From NCBI RefSeq assembly GCF_013409305.1, contig NZ_JACBZJ010000001.1, positions 3,658,001 to 3,722,000 on the forward strand: 64,000 nt of DNA. Direction: 5' to 3'. This document shows, piece by piece, positions 10,692-18,268 of this stretch (position 1 is the stretch's first letter; every line of letters begins with the position of its first letter). The position numbers were made by a program, and so were the translations under genes. This DNA is from Cellulomonas soli. GTDB lineage: Bacteria > Actinomycetota > Actinomycetes > Actinomycetales > Cellulomonadaceae. A model generated the notes under the pieces. It saw nothing but the letters and a program-made list of their open reading frames with translations. It was not told the DNA's origin and did not search any database.

Positions 10692-11902
10692 CGAACGGCA
10701 ACACCCCCCGCTGGGCCACCACGCAGCAGCGACCGGAGAACTTGCACGAGCTCTTCGGTGGCGACCCTGCGGCGTCGGCACCTGCGCCCGTGGAGTCCCG
10801 CCGGGCGCGCAACCGTGGTGCCGCGCGCAAGGCGCGTGAGCGCAAGCAGCGCCGGCGTCGCTCGGTCCTCGTGCTGCTTCTCGTCCTCGTGCTGCTCGGC
10901 GGCGCCGGGTACGTGGGTGTGGCGGTGCTCGGGATCGACTTCGACCTCGGTGGCGGCGGTTCGTCCTCGTCGGTCGAGGACTACCCGGGTCCGGGTCACC
11001 CCTCCGCGCAGGTGACCATCCCCGCCGGGGCGACGGGTGCCGACATGGGCGCGGTGCTCGTCGAGGCGGGTGTCGTGGCGACCCAGAAGGCGTTCACGAA
11101 GGCGTTCGCCGCGAACCCGGACGCCGCCTCGATCCAGCCCGGCACGTACAACATGCTGCTGGAGATGAAGGCGTCCGACGCGGTCGTGGCGCTGCTCGAC
11201 CCGGCGAGCCGGGCGACGATGAAGCTCACGATCGCGGAGGGGCTGACCGCCGCGCAGATCTCCGCGAAGATCACCGAGATCACGCTGATCCCGGCGGAGG
11301 AGGTCTCTGCGGCACTGGCGGACCCGACGCAGTTCGGGTTGCCGGCCGAGGCCGGCGGGCACGTCGAGGGCTGGCTGTTCCCGTCCACATACGACGTCGA
11401 GCCGGATGCCACCGCGGTCAGCATCCTGCAGCAGATGGTGGCCAAGACGGTCGAGGTGCTGAACTCCAAGGGCGTCACGAACGACCAGTGGGAGACCGTG
11501 CTGATCAAGGCGTCCCTCATCGAACGTGAGGCCAAGCGCGACGAAGACCGCCCGATCATGGCGCGGGCCATCGAGAACCGTCTCGACAGGGAGATGACGC
11601 TGGGCATCGACGCGGCGGTCGCCTACGGAGCTGGTATCTCAGGGACCGAGTTGACGACGGACATCCTCAACGACACGTCGAACCCGTACAACCTGCGCAA
11701 GCTCCTGGGGCTTCCGCCTACTCCGATCGCGTCGCCCGGCGAGAAGTCGATCGATGCGGTCTTGTCACCCGCGGACGGCGATTGGCTCTTCTGGTGCACC
11801 GTCAACCTCGACACTGGTGAGACGAAGTTCGCGACGACTCTGGCTGAGCACAACGAGAACGTGGCGGAGATGGACGCCTGGATCGCCGCTAACGGAGGCT
11901 GA
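10688..11902 (+). CDS. mltG: Endolytic murein transglycosylase
   Basis: 404 residues. A basic cytoplasmic N-terminus (RRARNRGAARKARERKQRR) is followed by one membrane helix (about 58-80), then the extracytoplasmic YceG domain. The LysM-like subdomain (VTIPAGATGADMGAVLVEAG) precedes the catalytic part with the conserved glutamates in ASLIERE (E279, E281) and the family signature DTSNPYNLRKLLGLPPTPIA. MltG cuts nascent glycan strands and sets their length. It overlaps ruvX and aroE by short coupled junctions. Confidence 0.93.
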   Translation: MTNGNTPRWATTQQRPENLHELFGGDPAASAPAPVESRRARNRGAARKARERKQRRRRSVLVLLLVLVLLGGAGYVGVAVLGIDFDLGGGGSSSSVEDYPGPGHPSAQVTIPAGATGADMGAVLVEAGVVATQKAFTKAFAANPDAASIQPGTYNMLLEMKASDAVVALLDPASRATMKLTIAEGLTAAQISAKITEITLIPAEEVSAALADPTQFGLPAEAGGHVEGWLFPSTYDVEPDATAVSILQQMVAKTVEVLNSKGVTNDQWETVLIKASLIEREAKRDEDRPIMARAIENRLDREMTLGIDAAVAYGAGISGTELTTDILNDTSNPYNLRKLLGLPPTPIASPGEKSIDAVLSPADGDWLFWCTVNLDTGETKFATTLAEHNENVAEMDAWIAANGG

Positions 11903-12780
11903 TGGTGGTCTCCGGACCGGTGAAGCGTGCCGCGGTGCTCGGGCACCCGATCGCGCACTCGTTGTCGCCCGTGCTGCACCGGGCCGCCTACGCGGCGCTC
12001 GGGCTGGACGGGTGGCGGTACGAGGCGATCGACGTCACCGAGGAGCAGCTCCCGGCGTTCGTGCGGGGGCTTGACTCCTCGTGGGCGGGGTTGAGCCTCA
12101 CGATGCCGCTCAAGCAGACGGTGATCGGCCTGCTCGACCACGTCGAGCCGTTGGCCGAGGTGGTCGGGGCGGTCAACACGGTCCTCGTGCAGGCCGGCGG
12201 TTCGTCGCCGGTGCTGACCGGGGCGAACACCGACGTGCACGGCCTGGTGGCGGCGCTGGGCGAGGGGTTGGGGTCCACGGCGCCGGTCGCCGGCCGCACG
12301 GCTGCGGTGATCGGTGCCGGTGCCACGGCGGCCTCGACCTTGGCGGCGCTCGCGCAGCTGGGGTGCGCGTCACCGGTGGTGCACGTGCGGGCGGTCGCAC
12401 GTTCGGGTGCGCTGCTGAGGGCGGCGCACCGGATGGGGGTCGAGCCGGTCGTGCGCACCTTCGAGACGGCTGCGGCGACGATGGTCCGCGCGGACCTGGT
12501 CGTGTGCACGCTCCCGCCGCACGCGGCCGACGCGCTGGCGGTTGAGCTGACCGCGGCGGGCACCCGGCCGGTCGGCGTGCTGCTCGACGTCGCCTACGAC
12601 CCGCGGCCGACCGCGCTGCAGCTGGCCTGGACGGCCCTGGGCGGCACGGCGGTGCCGGGGGAGCGGATGCTCCTGCACCAGGCGGTCGAGCAGGTCCGGC
12701 TCATGACCGGACGCCCCGGACCCGTCGAGGCGATGTCCGCGGCGCTCGAGTCGAGCCTGCCGGGGACCGTTCAGGACTGA
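11902..12780 (+). CDS. aroE: Shikimate dehydrogenase
   Basis: 292 residues. The shikimate-binding SLS motif lies in HPIAHSLSPVLH, the catalytic lysine is in SLTMPLK, and the dinucleotide-binding glycine-rich loop is VIGAGATAAS near 136-145. It reduces 3-dehydroshikimate to shikimate with NADPH. The ATG overlaps the mltG stop. The other shikimate genes (aroC, aroK, aroB, aroQ) lie 18 kb downstream, separated by the pilus locus. Confidence 0.93.
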   Translation: MVVSGPVKRAAVLGHPIAHSLSPVLHRAAYAALGLDGWRYEAIDVTEEQLPAFVRGLDSSWAGLSLTMPLKQTVIGLLDHVEPLAEVVGAVNTVLVQAGGSSPVLTGANTDVHGLVAALGEGLGSTAPVAGRTAAVIGAGATAASTLAALAQLGCASPVVHVRAVARSGALLRAAHRMGVEPVVRTFETAAATMVRADLVVCTLPPHAADALAVELTAAGTRPVGVLLDVAYDPRPTALQLAWTALGGTAVPGERMLLHQAVEQVRLMTGRPGPVEAMSAALESSLPGTVQD

Positions 12781-12823
12781 TCGGGACGACCCGGACGTCA
12801 CCCGGTCGAATCGCCCAGACCCC

Positions 12824-12851
12824 TCAGGACCAGGCCCTCACCTGCCGATGC
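12824..12851 (+). promoter_or_regulatory. Sigma-28-like promoter of pilB
   Basis: TCAGGACC (12824-12831), a 12-nt spacer, then GCCGATGC (12844-12851); pilB starts 46 nt further on. It matches the element found before pilT, pilA, pilV and pilM and resembles FliA/WhiG promoters (TAAA-N15-GCCGATAA). Confidence 0.55.
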
Positions 12852-12897
12852 TCCCCTCGACCCGTCCGTCGGGTCGCTGATCGGGAGGAGTGCACGC

Positions 12898-14571
12898 GTG
12901 AAGCAGCTCGGGGAGATCCTGCTCGAGGAAGGTCTCGTCACGGAGGGCCAGCTGCTGGCTGCCCTCGATGAGACCGTGGCGGGCGGATCGTCGCTCGGAC
13001 GCACGCTCGTGGAGCTCGGCGTGCTCACCGAGGGGCAGCTCGTCAAGGCGCTCGCCGCGCAGGTCGGCATGGACTTCGTCGACCTCGACGAGTTCGCGGT
13101 CGATCGTGCGGCGGTGTCGATGGTGCCGGGCGCCCTGTGCCGGAGGTACACGGTCCTGCCGGTCGCGCTCGAGGGCGGTTCGCTCGTGCTCGCGACCGCC
13201 GACCCGGGCAACGTGGTGGCGGTCGACGACGTGCGCAGCATGTCGGGCATGTCGGTGATCTCGGTCGTCGCGACGTACGACAACCTGCTGCGCGCGATCG
13301 ACCGGTTCTGTCGTGCGGACGACGAGATGGAGGATCTGTCCTCGGCGTTCGAGGACGAGGCGGCTCCGGCGGACACGGACCTGTCGAAGATGGGGGAGTT
13401 CGTCGACGACGACGCCCCGATCGTGCGGTACGTGAACCTGCTGGTCACGCAGGCGATCACCGACCGCGCCTCGGACATCCACATCGAGCCGACCGAGCAC
13501 GACCTGCGGGTCCGCTACCGGATCGACGGCGTGCTGCACGAGACGCAGCGTTCGCCCAAGCAGATCCAGGGCGGCGTGATCAGCCGGGTGAAGATCATGA
13601 GCGACATCGACATCGCCGAGAAGCGCAAGCCGCAGGACGGTCGCATGTCGGTGGTGCACAACGGCCGCAAGATCGACCTGCGTGTGGCGACGCTGCCGAC
13701 GGTGTGGGGCGAGAAGATCGTCATGCGAATCCTCGACAACTCCACCGCGAGCCTGGACCTGCGCGACCTGTCGTTCCTCGACCACAACTACGAGACGTAC
13801 CGCGAGGCGTACACCAAGCCGTACGGGATGATCCTGGTCACCGGGCCGACCGGGTCGGGCAAGTCGACGACGCTGTACGCGACGCTCAATGCCGTCTCGA
13901 AGCCCGAGATCAACGTCATCACGGTCGAGGACCCGGTCGAGTACCGGCTGGCCGGGATCAACCAGGTCCAGGTGAACCCGAAGGCGGGCCTGACGTTCGC
14001 GGGCGCGCTGCGCTCGATCCTGCGGTCCGACCCCGACGTGGTGCTCCTCGGTGAGATCCGTGACCACGAGACGGCGCAGATCGCGATCGAGGCGGCCCTC
14101 ACCGGTCACCTCGTGCTCTCGACGCTGCACACGAACGACGCACCCTCGGCGATCACGCGGTTGACCGAGATGGGCATCGAACCGTTCCTCGTGGGCTCGG
14201 CGCTCGATGCGGTGGTCGCGCAGCGGCTCGCGCGGCGGCTCTGCTCGAAGTGCAAGCAGCCGTACGTGCCGACCGAGACCGAGATGCTCGCCGCACGGTT
14301 CCCGTGGATGCCGGGTGAGGAGATCCCCGAGCTGTACCGGGCGAACGGGTGCGTGGCGTGCTCGAAGACCGGGTACAAGGGCCGGCTCGCCCTGCACGAG
14401 GTCATGCGGGTCACCGAGGACATCGAGCGGCACGCGGTCGCGCACTCCTCGAGCGCGGACATCCAGGCGACCGCCGTCAAGCAGGGCATGGTCCCGCTGC
14501 GCGACGACGGGTGGCACAAGGTGGCGCTCGGGCAGACGTCCATCGAGGAGATCCTGCGCGTGGTCGCGTGA
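12898..14571 (+). CDS. pilB: Type IV pilus assembly (extension) ATPase PilB with MshEN-type domain
   Basis: 557 residues, GTG start after GGAGGA. Two tandem MshEN-type motifs open the protein: LGEILLEEGLVTEGQLLAAL (from residue 4) and LGRTLVELGVLTEGQLVKAL (from 33). This motif binds cyclic di-GMP in MshE-type ATPases. The ATPase domain has Walker A GPTGSGKST (316-324), the Asp box ITVEDPVEYRL, Walker B DVVLLGEIRD and the His box TGHLVLSTLHTND. The tetracysteine zinc site of PilB/GspE is present (CSKC ... CVAC). It powers pilin polymerisation at the inner face of the membrane through PilC and PilM. Confidence 0.93.
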   Translation: MKQLGEILLEEGLVTEGQLLAALDETVAGGSSLGRTLVELGVLTEGQLVKALAAQVGMDFVDLDEFAVDRAAVSMVPGALCRRYTVLPVALEGGSLVLATADPGNVVAVDDVRSMSGMSVISVVATYDNLLRAIDRFCRADDEMEDLSSAFEDEAAPADTDLSKMGEFVDDDAPIVRYVNLLVTQAITDRASDIHIEPTEHDLRVRYRIDGVLHETQRSPKQIQGGVISRVKIMSDIDIAEKRKPQDGRMSVVHNGRKIDLRVATLPTVWGEKIVMRILDNSTASLDLRDLSFLDHNYETYREAYTKPYGMILVTGPTGSGKSTTLYATLNAVSKPEINVITVEDPVEYRLAGINQVQVNPKAGLTFAGALRSILRSDPDVVLLGEIRDHETAQIAIEAALTGHLVLSTLHTNDAPSAITRLTEMGIEPFLVGSALDAVVAQRLARRLCSKCKQPYVPTETEMLAARFPWMPGEEIPELYRANGCVACSKTGYKGRLALHEVMRVTEDIERHAVAHSSSADIQATAVKQGMVPLRDDGWHKVALGQTSIEEILRVVA

Positions 14572-14579
14572 GCGACACC

Positions 14580-14607
14580 TCAAGTCGGGCGGGTGTCCGG
14601 CCGATGA
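14580..14607 (+). promoter_or_regulatory. Sigma-28-like promoter of pilT-pilC
   Basis: TCAAGTCG (14580-14587), 12-nt spacer, GCCGATGA (14600-14607). This is the best copy of the repeated element in the pilus locus and lies 81 nt upstream of the pilT start, inside the 117-nt pilB-pilT gap. Confidence 0.6.
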
Positions 14608-14688
14608 GTGTGCAGAGCACCAGGTACGGGCGCGCCCGGCCTCCGGCCGGCCCGTCGGGCCGCCGGGTGAGCACGTGGAGGGAATGAC

Positions 14689-16332
14689 GTGAGCGAGTCC
14701 TACCAGCACCCGACGGGCGAGCCGACGCGGCCGCTGCCGCCGTACCGCGCTGCCGGACCCCAGGTGGGCCCGGGTGCTCCGCCGGTCGCGGGCCAGACCG
14801 TGTTCTCGCCGATGCCCTCGCAGAGCCAGGTGCCGAACCCGCAGCAGCCCGTGGCCCAGCAGCCCGTCGGACCGCAGCACCAGCCTCCGCGGCAGCACCA
14901 GGCCCCGACGCAGCCTCAGGGGCAGCCGGCGTTCCAGGCGCAGCCGCAGTACCAGGCTCAGCAGCCGCCGGCACCGCAGCAGCCTGCGTACGGTGCGGGT
15001 CTGCCGGGTGGGCCGTCACCGGTCTACCAGCCTGCGCCCGCCGCGCCTCCGGCACCTCCCGCGCCGCCCGCCCCGGCTGGTCCGCCGCAGCAGACCGTGC
15101 CGCAGCAGACCGTGCCGCAGCCGTCGGTGCCGCAGCCGTCCGACGCGCCGCGCGGTGCGAGCCGGCCGGGGCGGATCGGTCTCGGGCAGGATGCCGAGGC
15201 GTCCGACCTGCCGATCGACGCCGTGCTCACCGAGATGGTGCGACTGGGTGCCTCGGACGTGCACCTGACGTCGGGCGCGCCGCCGATGGTCCGGATCTCC
15301 GGCTCGCTTCGTCCGCTCGACGGTTTCGGGCCGATGCTTCCCGAGCCGCTGCGCCGCACGCTGTTCGGGATCCTCACGCAGAAGCAGCGCGAGACGTTCG
15401 AGGCGAACCTCGAGCTGGACCTCTCGTACGCCGTGCGTGGCCTGGCGCGGTTCCGCGTGAACATCTACCAGCAGCGTGAGTCGATCGGTGCGGCGTTCCG
15501 TGTGATCCCGTACGAGATCAAGCCGCTCGAGGAGCTCGGGGTCCCGCCGGTCGTCGGCACGTTCGCCGGCCTGCCGCGTGGTCTGGTGCTCGTCACCGGG
15601 CCGACCGGTTCGGGCAAGTCGACGACGCTCGCCGCGATCGTCGACCTCGCGAACCGCACGCGCGAGGACCACATCATGACGGTCGAGGACCCGATCGAGT
15701 TCTTGCACCGGCACAAGAAGTCGATCATCAACCAGCGTGAGGTCGGCGCGGACACGCACTCGTTCGCCAACGCGCTCAAGCACGTGCTGCGGCAGGACCC
15801 GGACATCATCCTGGTCGGCGAGATGCGTGACCTGGAGACCATCTCGGTGGCTCTGACCGCCGCTGAGACCGGTCACCTTGTGTTCGCGACGCTGCACACC
15901 CAGGACGCCGCGCAGACGATCGACCGCGTGATCGACGTCTTCCCGGCGCACCAGCAGTCGCAGGTGCGCACGCAGCTGGCGGGCGCGCTGCAGGGCGTCA
16001 TCTGCCAGACCCTGTGCAAGAGGTCGGACACGCCGGGGCGCGCGGTCGCGACCGAGGTGCTCATCGCGACGCCGGCCATCCGCAACCTCATCCGTGAGGG
16101 CAAGACGCACCAGATCTACTCGTCCATGCAGGCGGGCGCCCAGCAGGGCATGCACACGATGGACCAGCACCTGGCGGACCTGGTGAAGACCGGGAAGATC
16201 TCGTACGAGGTCGGCCTGGAGAAGTGCCATCACGTCGAGGACTTCAACCGACTGACGGGCCGGTTCTCCGGCACGTCCCAGGGCGCCGCGGCGATGGCTG
16301 CCGGCGCGGGCTTCGGAGGGCAGGCGTTCTGA
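14689..16332 (+). CDS. pilT: Twitching-motility retraction ATPase PilT with long Pro/Gln-rich extension
   Basis: 547 residues, about 170 more than a typical PilT. GTG start with GGAGGGA upstream. Residues 1 to ~172 are low-complexity and rich in Pro and Gln, with repeats such as PQQTVPQQTVPQPSVPQPS. The canonical PilT follows: LGASDVHL, Walker A GPTGSGKST (304-312), Asp box MTVEDPIEFLH, Walker B DIILVGEMRD, His box TGHLVFATLHTQD, and the PilT-specific retraction motif AIRNLIREGK. It should depolymerise the pilus. The extension is probably disordered; a partner-binding role is inference. pilC overlaps its stop. Confidence 0.93.
   Translation: MSESYQHPTGEPTRPLPPYRAAGPQVGPGAPPVAGQTVFSPMPSQSQVPNPQQPVAQQPVGPQHQPPRQHQAPTQPQGQPAFQAQPQYQAQQPPAPQQPAYGAGLPGGPSPVYQPAPAAPPAPPAPPAPAGPPQQTVPQQTVPQPSVPQPSDAPRGASRPGRIGLGQDAEASDLPIDAVLTEMVRLGASDVHLTSGAPPMVRISGSLRPLDGFGPMLPEPLRRTLFGILTQKQRETFEANLELDLSYAVRGLARFRVNIYQQRESIGAAFRVIPYEIKPLEELGVPPVVGTFAGLPRGLVLVTGPTGSGKSTTLAAIVDLANRTREDHIMTVEDPIEFLHRHKKSIINQREVGADTHSFANALKHVLRQDPDIILVGEMRDLETISVALTAAETGHLVFATLHTQDAAQTIDRVIDVFPAHQQSQVRTQLAGALQGVICQTLCKRSDTPGRAVATEVLIATPAIRNLIREGKTHQIYSSMQAGAQQGMHTMDQHLADLVKTGKISYEVGLEKCHHVEDFNRLTGRFSGTSQGAAAMAAGAGFGGQAF
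14860..15160 (+). repeat. Low-complexity CAG/CCG-rich segment encoding the PilT Pro/Gln tract
   Basis: Imperfect short repeats of cag and ccg/cct codons, including near-identical copies of ccgcagcagaccgtg around 15096-15125. They encode Gln-Pro runs in the PilT N-terminal extension and keep the reading frame. Confidence 0.6.
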
Positions 16333-17561
16333 TGGCGACCGCGGCAAAGACGTACGAGTACGCGGTCCGGGACCGCGCCGGCAAGCTCGTCAAGGGACGG
16401 GTCGAGGCACCGAACCAGGCGGCGGTCGCGAACCGGCTCCGCGAGATGGGCCTGGCTGCGGTCTCGATCTCCGAGGTCAGCACGGGCGGCCTCAACGCGG
16501 AGATCAAGATCCCGGGGTTCTCGGACAAGATCACGCTCAAGGACCTGGCGATCATGGCCCGGCAGCTGGCGACCATGATCGACTCCGGCCTGTCGTTGCT
16601 GCGGGCGCTGGCGATCCTCGCCGACCAGACCGAGTCCAAGCCGCTGGCCAAGGTGCTCGGTCAGGTGCGCAACGACGTCGAGGTCGGCGTCTCGTTCTCG
16701 GCGGCGCTGCAGAAGCACACCGCCGTGTTCCCGCCCCTGATGATCAACATGGTCAAGGCCGGTGAGGTCGGCGGGTTCCTCGACGAGGTGCTCGTCTCGG
16801 TGGCGAACAACTTCGAGGCCGAGGTGAAGCTGCGCGGCAAGATCAAGTCCGCGATGACCTATCCGGTGGTCGTCTTCGTGATCGCGATCGTGGCCACGAT
16901 CGGCATGCTGCTGTTCATCGTTCCGGTCTTCGCCGGGATGTTCACGAACCTGGGCGGCGAGCTGCCGTTGCCGACGAAGATCCTCATGATGTGCGCTGCG
17001 TTCGTGAAGTGGACCATCATCCCGACGATCATCGGATTCGCGGTCTTCTCGGTCTGGTGGGGAAAGCACAAGAACGACCGTGGAATTCGCGAACGGGTCG
17101 ACCCGCTCAAGCTCAAGATGCCCGTCTTCGGCAAGCTGTTCCAGAAGATCGCCGTGGCACGGTTCACCCGCAACTTCGGCACGATGATCCATTCCGGTGT
17201 CCCGCTGCTGCAGGCCCTGGACATCGTGGGGGAGACGAGCGGAAACCTGGTGATCGAACGGGCCGCGAAGGCCGTGCAGGAGTCGGTGCGACGGGGTGAG
17301 TCCCTGGCCGGCCCGTTGTCGCAGCACCCGGTGTTCCCGCCGATGGTGGTGCAGATGATGGCCGTCGGTGAGGACACGGGCGCCCTGGACACCATGCTCG
17401 GCAAGGTCGCGGACTTCTACGACCAGGAGGTCGAGGCCACCACCGAGCAGCTCACCAGCCTCATCGAGCCCCTCATGATCGTCGTCATCGGCGCCATCAT
17501 CGGCACGATGGTGATCGCCATGTACATGCCGATCTTCGGGGTCTTCGACCTCATCCAGTAG
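16332..17561 (+). CDS. pilC: Type IV pilus inner-membrane platform protein
   Basis: 409 residues from the ATG overlapping the pilT stop. Two GspF/PilC domains follow a short N-terminal region (TYEYAVRDRAGKLVKG). Membrane helices are predicted at about 175-197, 217-243 and 377-405. Signatures such as LAIMARQLATMIDSGLSLL and FTRNFGTMIHSGVPLLQAL mark the two repeats. PilC is the rotor/platform through which PilB and PilT act on pilin. It is cotranscribed with pilT. A 160-nt gap with its own promoter separates it from the pilin gene. Confidence 0.94.
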   Translation: MATAAKTYEYAVRDRAGKLVKGRVEAPNQAAVANRLREMGLAAVSISEVSTGGLNAEIKIPGFSDKITLKDLAIMARQLATMIDSGLSLLRALAILADQTESKPLAKVLGQVRNDVEVGVSFSAALQKHTAVFPPLMINMVKAGEVGGFLDEVLVSVANNFEAEVKLRGKIKSAMTYPVVVFVIAIVATIGMLLFIVPVFAGMFTNLGGELPLPTKILMMCAAFVKWTIIPTIIGFAVFSVWWGKHKNDRGIRERVDPLKLKMPVFGKLFQKIAVARFTRNFGTMIHSGVPLLQALDIVGETSGNLVIERAAKAVQESVRRGESLAGPLSQHPVFPPMVVQMMAVGEDTGALDTMLGKVADFYDQEVEATTEQLTSLIEPLMIVVIGAIIGTMVIAMYMPIFGVFDLIQ

Positions 17562-17619
17562 GCCGTACGCGGTATCGGTAGGCCGTTCGGGTGATTGTCC
17601 GGATGTCCGAATCCTCCTC

Positions 17620-17647
17620 TCAAGCACGGGCTCCCGGCGGTCGATGA
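17620..17647 (+). promoter_or_regulatory. Sigma-28-like promoter of the major pilin
   Basis: TCAAGCAC (17620-17627), 12-nt spacer, GTCGATGA (17640-17647), leaving a ~70-nt leader before the pilin GTG. The leader contains a short hairpin (CCGGC/GCCGG around 17668-17680) but no recognisable riboswitch. Confidence 0.55.
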
Positions 17648-17722
17648 GAGGGATGCAGGACTCGAACCGGCCCCGCCGGACTGTTGTTGACATCGACCGC
17701 ACGACACCCTCCAGGAGCAGAC

Positions 17723-18172
17723 GTGATCGCTCGTATCCGCAAGTCCATGAACGAGAAGGACCAGGGCTTCACCCTGATCGAGCTCCTCGTCGTCATGATC
17801 ATCATCGGGATCCTCGCCGCGATCGCGATCCCGGTGTTCCTGAACCAGCGCAAGAAGGCTCAGGACACGGCGGCCGTGGCTGACGTCTCGACCCTGGGCA
17901 AGGAGATCGCGACCTACTACGTGGACGCGACGACCAACCTTATTGCGACCGACGTCGCGATCGCGTCCAACCGCTACACGATCAAGTACGGGACGGCCAC
18001 CAACGACATCGGCGCTGTGAGCAACGGCATCGACTCCGTGACGCTCAAGCCGGGCACCGACGACATCGCCGAGCAGACCTGGTGCGTGCAGGTCGCCTAC
18101 AGCGACGGGACGCACCCCGCGGTCTCGTACTCGGCCAAGAACGGGCTGAACCGGACCTCCGGCTGCCCGTGA
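17723..18172 (+). CDS. pilA: Major type IV prepilin (PilA-like)
   Basis: 149 residues from GTG 17723, preceded by AGGAG (17713-17717). A 15-residue basic leader ending in Gly is followed by FTLIELLVVMIIIGILAAIA, the class III prepilin signature with Glu at mature position 5. The mature pilin would be 134 residues: the N-terminal helix, then a short globular head with two cysteines (in QTWCVQ and near the C-terminal SGCP), which probably close the D-region loop. It has its own promoter and a strong terminator, and sits next to pilC; both suggest it is the major subunit. Confidence 0.9.
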   Translation: MIARIRKSMNEKDQGFTLIELLVVMIIIGILAAIAIPVFLNQRKKAQDTAAVADVSTLGKEIATYYVDATTNLIATDVAIASNRYTIKYGTATNDIGAVSNGIDSVTLKPGTDDIAEQTWCVQVAYSDGTHPAVSYSAKNGLNRTSGCP

Positions 18173-18185
18173 GCTTGAGCACGTG

Positions 18186-18223
18186 ACGGTGGGGCGGGCG
18201 GGGGGACCCGCCCGCCCCACCGT
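18186..18223 (+). terminator. Strong hairpin terminator/attenuator after pilA
   Basis: A perfect 17-bp GC-rich stem (18186-18202 with 18207-18223) closes a 4-nt loop GGGA and is followed by GCTTTCG. It would uncouple abundant pilA mRNA from the minor-pilin genes, which show no clear promoter of their own and may depend on read-through. Confidence 0.85.
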
Positions 18224-18268
18224 GCTTTCGTAGGCCCGACCCACACCCCCCGACACGAGGAGCGAGCA

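Noticed and set aside
12898..17561. Type II secretion or Tad pilus instead of type IVa pilus
   Set aside because: PilT has the retraction motif AIRNLIREGK, the locus includes PilM-N-O and PilX-like proteins, and there is no TadA/TadB/Flp or GspD-type gene.
14608..17722. c-di-GMP (GEMM) riboswitch in the pilT or pilA leaders
   Set aside because: Neither leader (14608-14688, 17648-17722) contains the GEMM conserved blocks; only simple GC hairpins are seen.
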